From the NCBI RefSeq assembly GCF_023072595.1, contig NZ_JALLGK010000005.1, positions 62,001-126,000 on the forward strand: 64,000 nucleotides of DNA, given 5' to 3'. The position numbers were made by a program, and so were the translations under genes. The notes under the pieces were generated by a model that saw only the letters and a program-made list of their open reading frames with translations, did no database searches and was not told where the DNA came from. The DNA comes from Streptomyces sp. XM4193 (lineage in GTDB: Bacteria; Actinomycetota; Actinomycetes; Streptomycetales; Streptomycetaceae). Shown piece after piece: positions 18,836 through 28,018 of the stretch; the first letter of the stretch is position 1; each line of letters begins with the position of its first letter.

Positions 18836-19570
18836 CTACGCGGGTTTGACTGCGAGGTGTACGGCGTCGGGGACGCCTCGGACGACGGCGACCTCTTCGG
18901 TGCGAACCCCGCTGAATCCGGAATTCCGCATAGCTTCCTCGAAGTTCGACGAGGGGCGGGCGGACCAGACCGCCAGTACACCGCCCGGTGCCAGGGCGGC
19001 TGCGCAGGCGGCCAGCCCGGCGGGGGAGTAGAGCGAGCCGTTGCCCTCGGTGACGGTCCAGTCCGGTCCGTTGTCGATGTCGAGGCAGAGCGCGTCGTAA
19101 CCGCCGTCCGGCAGCGGTCGGGCCCGTCCGCTCAGCTGGTCGAGCAGATCGGCGTGCAGGAGTTCGGTGCGCGGATCGGCCAGCGCCCGCGCGGTCAGCC
19201 CGCCGAGCGGGCCCGAGCGGTGCCAGTCGATGACCGCCTCCTCGCGTTCGACGACCGAGATGCGGCCCCAACTCGGCTCGTCGGCGGCCTCGATCAGCGA
19301 GAACCCGACCCCCAGGCCGCCGATCAGCACTCTGGGGGCGCGGGCCGGCGGGCCGTCGCGGAACAGCTCGGCGTGGGCCGCGCGCACCAGCAGGCGCTCG
19401 GAACGGCCGTCGGAGGTGTCCATCAGGAAGCAGCCGTTGGCGATGATCTGGAACCGGCCGCCATGCCGCCGCAGCACCACCTCTCCGTACGGTCCCTGGC
19501 GTCGGTCGAGGATCTCGGGCTCGGCGGCTGCACACTCCGGCCCCGGGCCGGCAGGCGGAAGAAGCGACAT
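18836..19570 (-). CDS. Spermidine-synthase-like methyltransferase-fold protein
   Basis: A 244-residue soluble protein with the fold of polyamine aminopropyltransferases. PRVLIGGLGVGFSLIEA is the nucleotide-binding GxGxG loop; VVEREEAVIDWHR carries the acidic residue after strand 2; YDALCLDIDNGPDW matches the strand-4 region of spermidine synthases, where catalytic Asp residues sit; and SPAGLAACAAALAPGGVLAVWSA is the usual C-terminal half. Short bacterial members of this group are mostly uncharacterised and may be methyltransferases. The ATG at 19570 gives the expected N-terminus; a longer open frame upstream is noncoding. It is leftward and 80 bp from the response-regulator start. Confidence 0.82.
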   Translation of the reverse strand: MSLLPPAGPGPECAAAEPEILDRRQGPYGEVVLRRHGGRFQIIANGCFLMDTSDGRSERLLVRAAHAELFRDGPPARAPRVLIGGLGVGFSLIEAADEPSWGRISVVEREEAVIDWHRSGPLGGLTARALADPRTELLHADLLDQLSGRARPLPDGGYDALCLDIDNGPDWTVTEGNGSLYSPAGLAACAAALAPGGVLAVWSARPSSNFEEAMRNSGFSGVRTEEVAVVRGVPDAVHLAVKPA

Positions 19571-19723
19571 CCGTACATCCTGCGGCAATCGCTGCGCGAG
19601 TGCCGTGCACTGCCCTGACGTCGAGCCGGGTCGGCGTGATTGAATCGGTACGGAACATTCACGTGCTGTCGGGAACCCCGACCGTACGAGAGCGACCGCC
19701 GCAGTTCGGAGGGAGCCGGGCAC

Positions 19724-20668
19724 ATGGGTACCTGGGTACGGACACCGCGTTCGCACACAGTCGCTACCCTGCCGCACCCCGCGGCCGGGGGCGCCCCGCA
19801 GAGCGCGCGGGCACAGAGCGCCGATGCCGACGGACCCCCTCCGGGCGCGGCCGACCGCGCCGGCGCGGACGGCGACCGCGAGACGTCCGGCGAACCCGCT
19901 CCTGGCCCCCGTGCTGATTCCGACTCCGGTGCCGACACCGCTCCGCCGACCGGGTCCCGCGGCGACGGGGCGACACCGCCGCCGCACGTGTGGGCGCGCC
20001 GGCTCTTCCCGACGCCCCTCGGCACGCCCTTCACCTTCTGCTACGCGCTGACGCTCGTCGCGACCACGCTCTTCATCAGCTTCGGCGACCCCGCCGTGGT
20101 CACCCGCTGGCTCGCCGGCTCCAGCGCGGACGTCAAGAACCTCGCGCAGGAGCCGCTCTTCGTGCTCTTCGCGAGCGCGCTCTTCTACAAGGGAGCGCTG
20201 CTCTCGGTCTTCACCGTGGGCTTCGTGCTGGTGCTGACCGCGCTTGAGCGGCGCATAGGCGGCTGGCGCACCGCCGCCGTCTTCATCGCCGGGCACCTCT
20301 TCGCCACGCTCGCCACGCAGTTGACCGTCGCGGCGGCCGTCGCGCTCGGTCGGCTGCCGGACTCCTCGCGCAGCCGCTTCGAGTACGGCATCGACTACGG
20401 CGTGCTCGCCTGCGCCGCCGCGCTGGCCGGTGTGGTGCACCTGGTGTGGCTGCGCTGGGCGCTGATCGGCGGCATCGGGACGATGGTCCTGTCCAACCTG
20501 GTCACCCTCACCGATCCGGTGGTCGACTGGGGCCATCTGCTGGCCTTCGCGCTGGGTATCGCCCTGTGGCCGCTGCTGCGCCGCTACCAGCGCAGGGGCT
20601 CGGCGGTGGGCGGGCACTCCGCCCCGCTGCAGGGTCCGCGCACCCAGCCCGGCGGCGCCGGCGCGTAG
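19724..20668 (+). CDS. Rhomboid-like integral membrane protein, probably not a protease
   Basis: A 314-residue protein with a disordered Pro/Gly/Asp-rich cytoplasmic leader of about 90 residues and then about six transmembrane segments. The fold resembles rhomboids: a conserved ERRIGGWRTAAVFIAGHLFAT in the second segment, the next loop FEYGIDYGVLACAAALAG where active rhomboids have GxSG, and a last helix VDWGHLLAFALGIA with the rhomboid His. The catalytic Ser position reads D-Y-G, so proteolysis is unlikely and a pseudoenzyme role is suggested. The start ATG 19724 has GGAGGGAG upstream. It is divergent from the spermidine-synthase-like gene and followed by a strong terminator. Confidence 0.8.
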   Translation: MGTWVRTPRSHTVATLPHPAAGGAPQSARAQSADADGPPPGAADRAGADGDRETSGEPAPGPRADSDSGADTAPPTGSRGDGATPPPHVWARRLFPTPLGTPFTFCYALTLVATTLFISFGDPAVVTRWLAGSSADVKNLAQEPLFVLFASALFYKGALLSVFTVGFVLVLTALERRIGGWRTAAVFIAGHLFATLATQLTVAAAVALGRLPDSSRSRFEYGIDYGVLACAAALAGVVHLVWLRWALIGGIGTMVLSNLVTLTDPVVDWGHLLAFALGIALWPLLRRYQRRGSAVGGHSAPLQGPRTQPGGAGA

Positions 20669-21234
20669 CGGGCGCCCGGCAGCCCCGCGCTCCAGGCGGG
20701 CCAGAGCCCGAGACCGCGACGCCCGGCCCGTGACCCTGCCGAGCCTTCCGCGCCCGCCGTGCCCGAGGAGACGACGAAGCGCCCCGCCGAACCGCTCACC
20801 CGGTTCGGCGGGGCGCCTCTCGTCAGCACCGGTCGGCTGCCGCCAGGAGCGGACCGGTACTTCCCCCGTTGGTTCTGTGAGTTGAGGCACGCGGTGCGCG
20901 GGGAGGCGATCACCGCGTGCGTCGAACTGCGGCCCCGGCGCGGGAGCCGCGTGTGGCGCCCGTCCCGGGGGCCCCGACCGTACGCGCGTAGAGCACGGGC
21001 CGGAAGGGGCTCCGGCCACCGCCTGTGGTCTACTCCTGCGAAAGACCGGAAAAGCTGCGGATACGGGCACTTCGCCGGGAAACTTTCAGCCGACGAAAGG
21101 TGTCGCCGGACGCGGGACCCGCTTTCGGGCGCCGCATCCCGCCGCTCGGTGGGGTCGGTTCGGCGGCCGAGGACGCCGCACGGTGGCACTGTGCGGCGAT
21201 GAGCACTTCGCGTATCCGGAAGGCGAGGACGGGC
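20669..21234. other. Intergenic region before the marR gene
   Basis: No gene supported in 566 bp apart from the terminator at 20779-20816. The right part (21025-21234) is open in the MarR frame but without a ribosome site or family similarity; it likely contains the marR promoter. Confidence 0.55.
20779..20816 (+). terminator. Hairpin terminator after the rhomboid-like gene
   Basis: A perfect 16-bp stem (20779-20794 with 20801-20816) with a 6-nt loop, 110 bp past the stop codon at 20668. Confidence 0.85.
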
Positions 21235-21735
21235 ATGACCGAGGACGGGTCGCATTCCGAGACCGTGACGAGCCGGTCGGCGGCGACCGCCGGCCGGCTC
21301 CATCCCGAACTCCTCGACCTCGAAAGGGAGTTGTCGGTCTTCCTGCGCCGGGCCCGGGCGGCCTCCGGCGGGCTGGCCCGCGAGGTGCACCCCGAACTCG
21401 AACCCGCCGCCTACGGACTGATGATGCGTCTGGACGACGCGGGCGCCCAGCGGGCCACCGACCTCGCGGCCTTCTTCGGTGTCGGCAAGGCGACGATGAG
21501 CCGTCAGCTCCGCGCGCTGGAGGGCCTCGGGCTCGTCGTACGGGCACCCGACCCGGACGACGGCCGCGCCTCGCTGGTGGAGCTCACCGCGGAGGGCCGG
21601 GCGCGCTTCACCGTCGTCCGGCAGGCCCGGCGCGAGACCTTCGTCGCCCGGCTCGCCGGCTGGGACCGGGCGGACGTGGCCGAGCTGGCCAGACTGCTGC
21701 ACCGCTTCAACACCCCGCTGGACGCCGAGGGATGA
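21235..21735 (+). CDS. MarR-family transcriptional regulator
   Basis: A 166-residue dimeric winged-helix regulator. The DNA-binding part reads YGLMMRLDDAGAQRATDLAA and VGKATMSRQLRALEGLGLVV, followed by the wing PDPDDGRASLVELTAEG with the hallmark DxRxxxxxLT pattern. Flanking N- and C-terminal helices form the dimer interface. ATG 21235 is chosen because AGGCGAGGA precedes it; an ATG at 21199 is also in frame but poorly served. It is monocistronic, converging with the PP2C-like gene. No ligand or target can be read from context. Confidence 0.9.
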   Translation: MTEDGSHSETVTSRSAATAGRLHPELLDLERELSVFLRRARAASGGLAREVHPELEPAAYGLMMRLDDAGAQRATDLAAFFGVGKATMSRQLRALEGLGLVVRAPDPDDGRASLVELTAEGRARFTVVRQARRETFVARLAGWDRADVAELARLLHRFNTPLDAEG

Positions 21736-21932
21736 CGCCCCCGGGGCCCGGCGCCGCCGAGTCCCGAGCCCCGACGGCTGAGGCTTCCGGCCCGGGCCCG
21801 CGGTGTTGAACGTCGAGGCCCCGTGCCCGAGGGGCCGCTGTCCCTCCGCCGGGGACGTCGCCGCAGGACGAACCCCCGGCCGGACCGGCCGTCCAGCGCC
21901 GGAGTCCCGTCTCGGCGCGCGCGGGGCCCGGC

Positions 21933-22895
21933 TCAGCGGGCCAGGTACACGGCCGTCGCGTCGTCGTGGGCCTTGCCGCGCGGATACCGATCGCCCAGCG
22001 GGTCGGCCCGCTCCGCCGTACGCACCTCCTCCAGAAGCGCGTTCGGCCCGGCGGTGCGGACCAGGGCGAGGAGTTCGCCCCAGTCGCCGCGTTCGAAGAC
22101 CTCGGTCCACCGGCTCGCCCCGTCGGTGAGCGCGAGCAGCGAGCGCACCCGGTCGAACGGCAGCGAGCCGGTCACCGCCCGGGAGGCGACCGCGGGGTCG
22201 GCCGCGGCGGTGTGGAAGCCGCCCTCCGCGTTGCGCAATGACTCGATGCGGGCGGCGCGTTCGGCGCGCGGCACGGTACGGGCGAGGCGCCGCACCTCGT
22301 CCAGGGAGGTCTCCCGGACGGCGCTGACCCGCCCCTCGACGGACTCCAGCAGGAGCACCGAGTCGGAGAGCACCAGGTACTCCAACCGCCCGTGGGCCTC
22401 CTGCGCCGCCGGCCGCCCGGGAGCGTCGCCGGGGGACGCGGCGGCGTCGGCCGAGGGGGCAGCGTCGGGCGCGTCGGGCCGGGCGTCGGCAGCGGTGCCG
22501 GCCATCGGCGCGGGGGCGGGCGTGGATTCGCGCGGGGCGGCGGGCGGTCGTGCGTCGGCTCCCCAGCGCACGAGGACGACGGTCGCCTGCGGGGTGCGTT
22601 GGTGAGAAAGGTCACAGGTTTCGCGATGAACCTCCGCGGTACGTGAGATGGCGTCGGCCAGGCACTGGGGGAGCGTCAGATCGCGCCGGGAAACGGTCAG
22701 TTCGAGAAGCGCGCCGCCGAGGTTGGCCACGAACCACGGCACTCCGTGGACGCATCCGTCGGGTGCGGCGGGAGGGGTGACGCCGTCCAGGAGCACGAGC
22801 GCGCCACCCAGTCCTGAGGCGGGTGCGGCCATGGCCGCGTAGTCCTCGTTGGCGGCGTGCGGGAGGCCGGGCTCGGTGGCCAGTTCCATTCGCAT
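21933..22895 (-). CDS. PP2C-like serine/threonine phosphatase-domain protein
   Basis: A 320-residue soluble protein with the PPM/PP2C layout. An early acidic element (NEDYAAM) is followed by VLLDGVTPP (the DG of the metal-site DGxG loop, here DGVT), LALTDGASRW near the C-terminus and HDDATAVYLAR, the final DD metal motif. An Ala/Pro/Asp-rich insertion (about 118-175) divides the domain and is probably a disordered loop. Replacement of the second Gly of DGxG by Thr departs from classical phosphatases, so activity may be altered. Start ATG at 22895 (an ATG two codons later is possible). It is divergent from the conservon; whether it acts on it is unknown. Confidence 0.75.
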   Translation of the reverse strand: MRMELATEPGLPHAANEDYAAMAAPASGLGGALVLLDGVTPPAAPDGCVHGVPWFVANLGGALLELTVSRRDLTLPQCLADAISRTAEVHRETCDLSHQRTPQATVVLVRWGADARPPAAPRESTPAPAPMAGTAADARPDAPDAAPSADAAASPGDAPGRPAAQEAHGRLEYLVLSDSVLLLESVEGRVSAVRETSLDEVRRLARTVPRAERAARIESLRNAEGGFHTAAADPAVASRAVTGSLPFDRVRSLLALTDGASRWTEVFERGDWGELLALVRTAGPNALLEEVRTAERADPLGDRYPRGKAHDDATAVYLAR

Positions 22896-23285
22896 GACGG
22901 CAGTCTGCCGGAGCTCGCGCGGAGTTCGACGGTGGCCGGAAAACGTCGGTGCGTGGTGCGCTGCGCCGGGGCGCGCGAGCGGTCGACGCGCTGCGGAATC
23001 ACCGGAATTGAGGTATTCGCACCGCGGAGGGCGAGCATCCTGCCATGCGCCGGGCGTGCTTCCAACCCCCGGCCGACACGGGGGTCGGACACCGTTGTCC
23101 CCGGGTTTGTTCTGCCACTCCCCGTGATGTTCACTCCTTCAGGTGGCGCGGCGAGCGAAGTCCGTCCACCTCCTCTCGGCGCTTGAAAGGCTGCGGTCTA
23201 ACGGAAGACCTCGGGCGGCCTGGCAGGTCGATGCGCCGCGAGTGAGGCGGGGCCGCACTGATGCCGCACAACTGCCGCTCAACTG
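22896..23285. promoter_or_regulatory. Divergent region between the PP2C-like gene and the conservon
   Basis: No gene supported in 390 bp. It must contain the promoters of the PP2C-like gene (leftward) and cvnA (rightward). I see no strong inverted repeat; the region near the cvnA start lacks a clear ribosome site, so the cvnA mRNA might be leaderless or start at an internal codon. Confidence 0.4.
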
Positions 23286-26200
23286 ATGGTCGTCGGCTGG
23301 CGCACCCGCCAGTCCGCGGTAGCGAGAATGCGAGCACGGGTGGGGACTAAGCGACTCCGCGAAAGCAGCCAGCACCAGCAGGACCAGCCCACCGGCGGCC
23401 GAACCCGACGCGCACGCGTACGGAACCGGCTCCTGGTCTGCGTCCTCGTCGGCACCCTCGCGGTTCTCGCCGCGGGCGCGCCGATGCTGATAGCCGCCTC
23501 CTCGGACCTGTCCGAGTCACAGGGCCTGGTCGAACGCGCCGAGACCGGCAAGCGGGCCGTATCGCTGGCCCATGCGCTGGCCGACGAGCGCGACGGCCAG
23601 GTACGGCGTCTGGCCGCCAAGGGCGCCGACGTCGACCCCGAGCCCCCGACCGGGCTCCCGGGCGAGCCGCCGCCGGTGGAGCAGCCGGCCGAGCCCGTCG
23701 ACGTCGGCCCGCTGGAGAAGCAGGTCGACAGCCGGGTCCGCGAGTTGCAGGCCGAACTCCCCGCCGAGGTCGCCGAACTCGTCGACGCCATCCCCGAACA
23801 GCGGCGGCAGGCCCGCGCCGCGAACGGCAGCGCGGACTCCGTGCTGACCGTGCACGCCGCGTACACCGACGCCGTCCAGGCGCTGGGCGGCGTCACCGAG
23901 GACACCGCGCGCGACCTCCCGCCCAGGGCGACCGAGGACTCCGATCCGGCCGATCCGCACGCCCTGCCCTACCTGGGCCGCGGGGTCGAGCAGGCCGCGG
24001 CGACCCGAGGGCTGCTGCTGGCGGCGCTCACCGCCGGCGGCCCGCAGCCGGATCTCACCGCCGCCGCCCAGCAGGCCCGGGTGCGCGAACAGGCCGCCGA
24101 CGCCGACTTCGAGCAGGCCGCGCACGAGGACACCCGCGAGCGGCTGAGCACCACGGTGACCGGCAGCGAGGTCACCACCGCCGAGCGGTACCTCGACCGG
24201 CTGACCGCCGACTCCCGCCTGAGCGAAGCCGCCCAGCGGGTCAGTGCCGACCGGGTCGAGACCAGTCTGACGGCCCGGGTGGACCGGATGCGCAGCGTCC
24301 ACTCCTCGCTCGCGGGCGAGGAGGTCGAGCGGCTGGAGACCCTGCGCGACAACGATGTGACCGCGCTCCAGCTGGGCTTCGTCTGGGTGGGCGGGGCGCT
24401 GCTGCTGGCGATCGCCGCCGGCGTGTACAGCGCCCGCTCGATGACCAGGCCGCTGGCCGTGCTGCGGCTCGGTGCGGCCCGTCTGGCCGGCGATCCGGCG
24501 AACGAGCCCGAGGTGCGATTCACCGGCAGGAACGACGAGTTCGCCGAGGTCGTGCGCTCCCTCAACCAGGTCCGCGAAGTCACCGCCGAGCTGCGCGAAC
24601 GCGCCGAGACGGCCGAGTCGGACGCGGTGCGCCAGGCCGCCGGGCGCAAGAAGCTCGCCGCCGACCGGGAGGCGCTGCGCACACGCACCGCCGAACTGGA
24701 GGCTCGGCTGGCTGAGTTGGACGGAGCCGTGCACGGCGCGTTCGTCCAGCTGGCACTGCGCAATCTGGGCCTTGCCGAGCGCCAGTTGAGTCAGCTGGAA
24801 GCGCTGGAGGAGCGCGAGCACGAGCCGGCCCGCCTCTCGACGCTCTTCGCCCTCGACCACCTCGCCACCCGGATGCGCAGGCACGGCGAGAACCTGCTGC
24901 TGCTCGCCGGAGCCGAGCACGCCACGCACCAGCACCCCGAGCCGGTCTCGCTGCTCGACGTGGTGCGGGCGGCGATCAGTGAGATCGAGCGCTACGAGCG
25001 CGTCGAGCTGGCCACCACTCCGCCGCACACCCAGGTCGCCGGATTCGCCGCGGACGACGTCAGCCACCTGGTCGCCGAACTCCTCGACAACGCCACCGCC
25101 TTCTCGCCGCCCGAGTCCGAAGTCCAGGTCTCCGGTTGGATGTTGGAGAACGGCGAGCTGATGCTCTCGGTCGCCGACACCGGCATCGGCATGACCGCCG
25201 AGCGGCTCACCACGCTCAACGAACGGCTGAGCGAGCCCGAGAAGCAGGACCCGCCCTCCGCCACCGGCGGTGACGCGCTCGGCGTCGGACTGTATGTCGT
25301 CGCGAAGCTGGCCGAACGCCACGGAATCCGGGTGCAGTTGAGGGTCCAGAAGCAGGGCGGAGTGACGGCGGTCGTCGTCCTGCCGCGTGCGCTGCTGCCC
25401 GACCGCCCGACCCCCGGACGCATCGGCCCCGCCGCAGCCGGAGCCGTCGACGGACCGTCGCTGCCGGGCACCGAGGCCGAGGCCAACTCCCACACACTGC
25501 CCGCGCGTCGGGGCCGTCTGTCGGCGGCCCGCGGGGCGAGCACGACCGCGGCCGGGGCCGCACCCGCCGGGGACGCGACGCAGAGTGAACCCGCCGAATC
25601 GGCGGCCGACGCGGACGCTCCCGCCGGTGACTCCGGTGGCGCGGCCACGAGCCCCGTCGCGAGCGCGTCCAGCCCCGTCGCCGACGAGGCGGTGGCAGGC
25701 TACCCGTCCGAGGACGCCGCGTCCGAGGAAACCGCGGCTGCGGGCTCCGCAACCGTGACCGCGGGCGAAGCCGAGGCTGCGACCGGGATTGCGGACGACA
25801 CCGAAACCCCGCACGCCGGGGCGACTTCGGACGCCGCCGGCCCGCAGCCGGCCACGGATGCCGAAACCCCGGACACCCGTCCGGAAGCGGGCCCCGAGGC
25901 CGGCCCCGAGGCCGACTCCGATTCGGGCCCCGACTCCGACGTCCGGCCCGCCCCGGGCTCCGAGAGCGACATCGGGCAGGCCCCGGAGACGGACCAACTG
26001 CCGCGCACCGCACTGGGGTTGGCCAAGCGAACCCCGCGCGTCAGTCCGATGCCTCCGCCGGCCTCCGCCGTCCCTGCGCCGCGCGCCGGTGACGACCGGG
26101 CCGACGAACTGCGCCGGCGCATCAGCGGCTTCCGTTCGGGCTCCCAGCGGGGCCAGAGTGACGCGGCGGCCCTGCTCGCCGCTGAAGACAAGAGCGAGGC

Positions 26201-26519
26201 TGCCCGCCGCAATCCGCCGGGCACGCCGGACTCCGGCTCCGAGGAGCGCCCGGGCGCAGGCGGAACCACCACCGGTGGCACCGCCGACATCCCGGCCGCC
26301 CGCGCCGCGAGCGACACCGGCGCCGACACGTACGACACCGACACGACCAACGCCGGTACCGGTACCAACACCAACCCCGGCTCCGACACGACCGACACCG
26401 ACCGCACGGCCGTGACCGGGCCGACAGAGAATGGCGACGACCACACCACACGTGACCACGGGAACCACCAATCGGGGGCGGACGAAGTGAGCCAAACCGC
26501 CGAGGAGGCACGTAAGTGA
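23286..26519 (+). CDS. cvnA: Conservon sensor kinase-like protein CvnA with NIT domain
   Basis: A protein of about 1077 residues heading a conservon. TM1 lies at about 49-71, then an extracellular helical nitrate/nitrite-sensing-type (NIT) region to about 355, TM2 at about 360-382, HAMP to about 440, and an H-box-like helix with LFALDHLATRMRRHGENLLL. The HATPase region (about 593-700) has N-box ELLDNAT, G1 DTGIGM and G2 ALGVGLYVV. The final 375 residues are low-complexity Ala/Asp/Thr/Pro/Gly, predicted disordered. No partner response regulator is near; in conservons the CvnB-D proteins are thought to form a complex with CvnA at the membrane. ATG 23286 is the first start, but ATG 23328 is equally possible. 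The stop overlaps cvnB by 4 bp. Confidence 0.9.
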   Translation: MVVGWRTRQSAVARMRARVGTKRLRESSQHQQDQPTGGRTRRARVRNRLLVCVLVGTLAVLAAGAPMLIAASSDLSESQGLVERAETGKRAVSLAHALADERDGQVRRLAAKGADVDPEPPTGLPGEPPPVEQPAEPVDVGPLEKQVDSRVRELQAELPAEVAELVDAIPEQRRQARAANGSADSVLTVHAAYTDAVQALGGVTEDTARDLPPRATEDSDPADPHALPYLGRGVEQAAATRGLLLAALTAGGPQPDLTAAAQQARVREQAADADFEQAAHEDTRERLSTTVTGSEVTTAERYLDRLTADSRLSEAAQRVSADRVETSLTARVDRMRSVHSSLAGEEVERLETLRDNDVTALQLGFVWVGGALLLAIAAGVYSARSMTRPLAVLRLGAARLAGDPANEPEVRFTGRNDEFAEVVRSLNQVREVTAELRERAETAESDAVRQAAGRKKLAADREALRTRTAELEARLAELDGAVHGAFVQLALRNLGLAERQLSQLEALEEREHEPARLSTLFALDHLATRMRRHGENLLLLAGAEHATHQHPEPVSLLDVVRAAISEIERYERVELATTPPHTQVAGFAADDVSHLVAELLDNATAFSPPESEVQVSGWMLENGELMLSVADTGIGMTAERLTTLNERLSEPEKQDPPSATGGDALGVGLYVVAKLAERHGIRVQLRVQKQGGVTAVVVLPRALLPDRPTPGRIGPAAAGAVDGPSLPGTEAEANSHTLPARRGRLSAARGASTTAAGAAPAGDATQSEPAESAADADAPAGDSGGAATSPVASASSPVADEAVAGYPSEDAASEETAAAGSATVTAGEAEAATGIADDTETPHAGATSDAAGPQPATDAETPDTRPEAGPEAGPEADSDSGPDSDVRPAPGSESDIGQAPETDQLPRTALGLAKRTPRVSPMPPPASAVPAPRAGDDRADELRRRISGFRSGSQRGQSDAAALLAAEDKSEAARRNPPGTPDSGSEERPGAGGTTTGGTADIPAARAASDTGADTYDTDTTNAGTGTNTNPGSDTTDTDRTAVTGPTENGDDHTTRDHGNHQSGADEVSQTAEEARK

Positions 26520-27004
26520 ACGCGTCGAGCGCCGCACAACCAGCGGGCACCACCGCAGGAAAGGCGGACAGCCTGCGCTGGCTGCTGCCGAACCTGATGG
26601 AGGAGGTCCCCGGTATCCGCTCGGTTGCGGTCGTCTCCTCGGACGGCCTGCTGCTCCTCAGTTCGGACGCCGACGCCGGTGCCGATCAGGCCGGGAGCGA
26701 ACGCGGACCGCGCGGTGCGAGCGCCGATCTGGCGACCATCATCTCCGGCCTCGCCTCGCTCACCAGCGGTGCCGCGGGTCTGATGGACGGCGGCGAGGTG
26801 AAGCAGACCATGGTCGCGATGGACTACGGCACCGTCTTCGTAATGGCCATCAGCGACGGGTCCCTGCTCGGCGTACACGCCGCGGCCGACTGCGACATGA
26901 GCACGATCGGGTACCACATGGCGCTCTTCGTCGGCCGGGCCGGCCACGTGCTCACTCCCGAACTCCGTAATGAACTGCGACTGTCGATGGAGCAGGAACA
27001 GTGA
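26516..27004 (+). CDS. cvnB: Conservon roadblock/LC7-domain protein CvnB
   Basis: A 162-residue roadblock/LC7 protein. The core runs LRWLLPNLMEEVPGIRSVAV through VSSDGLLLLSS, then ATIISGLASLTSGAAGLMDG and MAISDGSLLGVHAA, the usual alternation of helices and strands in this dimeric fold, which regulates small GTPases. A Gly/Ala/Asp insertion (about 50-70) is probably a flexible loop. The GTG start overlaps the cvnA stop by 4 bp and its own stop overlaps cvnC by 4 bp, so translation is coupled. Its expected partner is the GTPase CvnD. Confidence 0.95.
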   Translation: MNASSAAQPAGTTAGKADSLRWLLPNLMEEVPGIRSVAVVSSDGLLLLSSDADAGADQAGSERGPRGASADLATIISGLASLTSGAAGLMDGGEVKQTMVAMDYGTVFVMAISDGSLLGVHAAADCDMSTIGYHMALFVGRAGHVLTPELRNELRLSMEQEQ

Positions 27005-27432
27005 CAGCGAACCCCCCTTTGCCCAGCCGAACCTCCGCCGACCGCAAACCGGCGCGGGTGCGGCCCTACAGCATCACCGGCGGCCGTACGCGCTTCGGCC
27101 ATGTGCTGCTGGTGGAGACCTTCGTCGCCGCCGTGGAGCAGCCCGCGCTCCAAGCGCCCCCGGAGCGCGGCGAGTTGACCGGTCGCGAGTCCTCCGGGCA
27201 CCGCGACCGGGTGATGCCGGAAATGCGGGCGATCATCGAGCTCTGCCGCCAGATGCGCACGGTCGCCGAGATCGCCGCGCTGCTGCGGATGCCGCTCGGT
27301 GTCGTACGGGTCCTGCTGAGCGATCTCGCGGACCAGGGGCGGATTCGGGTGTACGGAACCGGTCGGGAGGCCACGAGCCGTCCCGACCGCGCATTGCTGG
27401 AGAGGGTGCTGGATGGTCTACGCCGGCTCTGA
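27001..27432 (+). CDS. cvnC: Conservon DUF742 protein CvnC
   Basis: A 143-residue DUF742 protein with the family start VRPYSITGGRTRFGHVLLVE and a C-terminal winged-helix-like part (MRTVAEIAALLRMPLGVVRVLLSDLADQGRIRV). The winged-helix resemblance suggests protein or DNA contact, but direct DNA binding is unproven for the family. Overlaps cvnB by 4 bp and cvnD by 20 bp, so stoichiometric production with its neighbours is likely. Confidence 0.94.
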   Translation: MTANPPLPSRTSADRKPARVRPYSITGGRTRFGHVLLVETFVAAVEQPALQAPPERGELTGRESSGHRDRVMPEMRAIIELCRQMRTVAEIAALLRMPLGVVRVLLSDLADQGRIRVYGTGREATSRPDRALLERVLDGLRRL

Positions 27433-28018
27433 CGACAACGTGACGCAGGCATGGCAGCGGGACACCGGCAGAGCACCGATCGCCACCAAGATAGTGGTGG
27501 CCGGCGGCTTCGGTGTCGGGAAGACGACGCTCGTCGGCGCGGTGTCCGAGATCGAACCTCTGGTCACCGAGGCGGTGATGACGCAGGCCAGTGAGGCCAC
27601 GGACGATCTGGCGGCCACGCCGGAGAAGACCACGACCACGGTGGCCATGGACTTCGGCCGGATCACCCTGGACGCCGGACTGGTGCTCTACCTCTTCGGC
27701 ACGCCCGGCCAGCGCCGTTTCTGGTTCATGTGGGACGACCTGGTGCGCGGTGCGATCGGCGCCATCGTGCTGGCCGACACCCGCCGGCTGGAGGACTGCT
27801 TCCCCGCGCTCGACTACTTCGAGAGCTGCGGACTGCCGTACATCGTGGCCGTCAACCACTTCGAGGGGACGACGCGGTACGAGCCGGAGGACGTGCGCGA
27901 GGCGCTGTCGGTGCCCCCGCGGGTGCCGATCGTGGTGGTGGACGCCCGGGAGCGCGAGTCGGCGCTCGCCTCGCTCACCGAACTGGTGGGCCACGCCGTC
28001 GAACTCACCCCTGCGTGA
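27413..28018 (+). CDS. cvnD: Conservon Ras-like GTPase CvnD
   Basis: A 201-residue small G protein of the MglA/Ras-like type found in conservons. The P-loop is GGFGVGKTTLVGA, switch I region includes the EKTTTTVAMDFG segment, the G3 motif appears as FGTPGQRRFWFMW, and the G4 position reads AVNHFEG, with His-Phe in place of Lys-x, as is usual in this subfamily. It begins 20 bp inside cvnC. It is the presumed switch of the module, with CvnB as its regulator. No terminator is obvious before the monooxygenase gene 313 bp downstream. Confidence 0.95.
   Translation: MVYAGSDDNVTQAWQRDTGRAPIATKIVVAGGFGVGKTTLVGAVSEIEPLVTEAVMTQASEATDDLAATPEKTTTTVAMDFGRITLDAGLVLYLFGTPGQRRFWFMWDDLVRGAIGAIVLADTRRLEDCFPALDYFESCGLPYIVAVNHFEGTTRYEPEDVREALSVPPRVPIVVVDARERESALASLTELVGHAVELTPA

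Noticed and set aside
23517..26537. A 1006-codon open frame on the minus strand
   Set aside because: Antisense of cvnA. The plus frame has clear kinase motifs and overlaps cvnB correctly.
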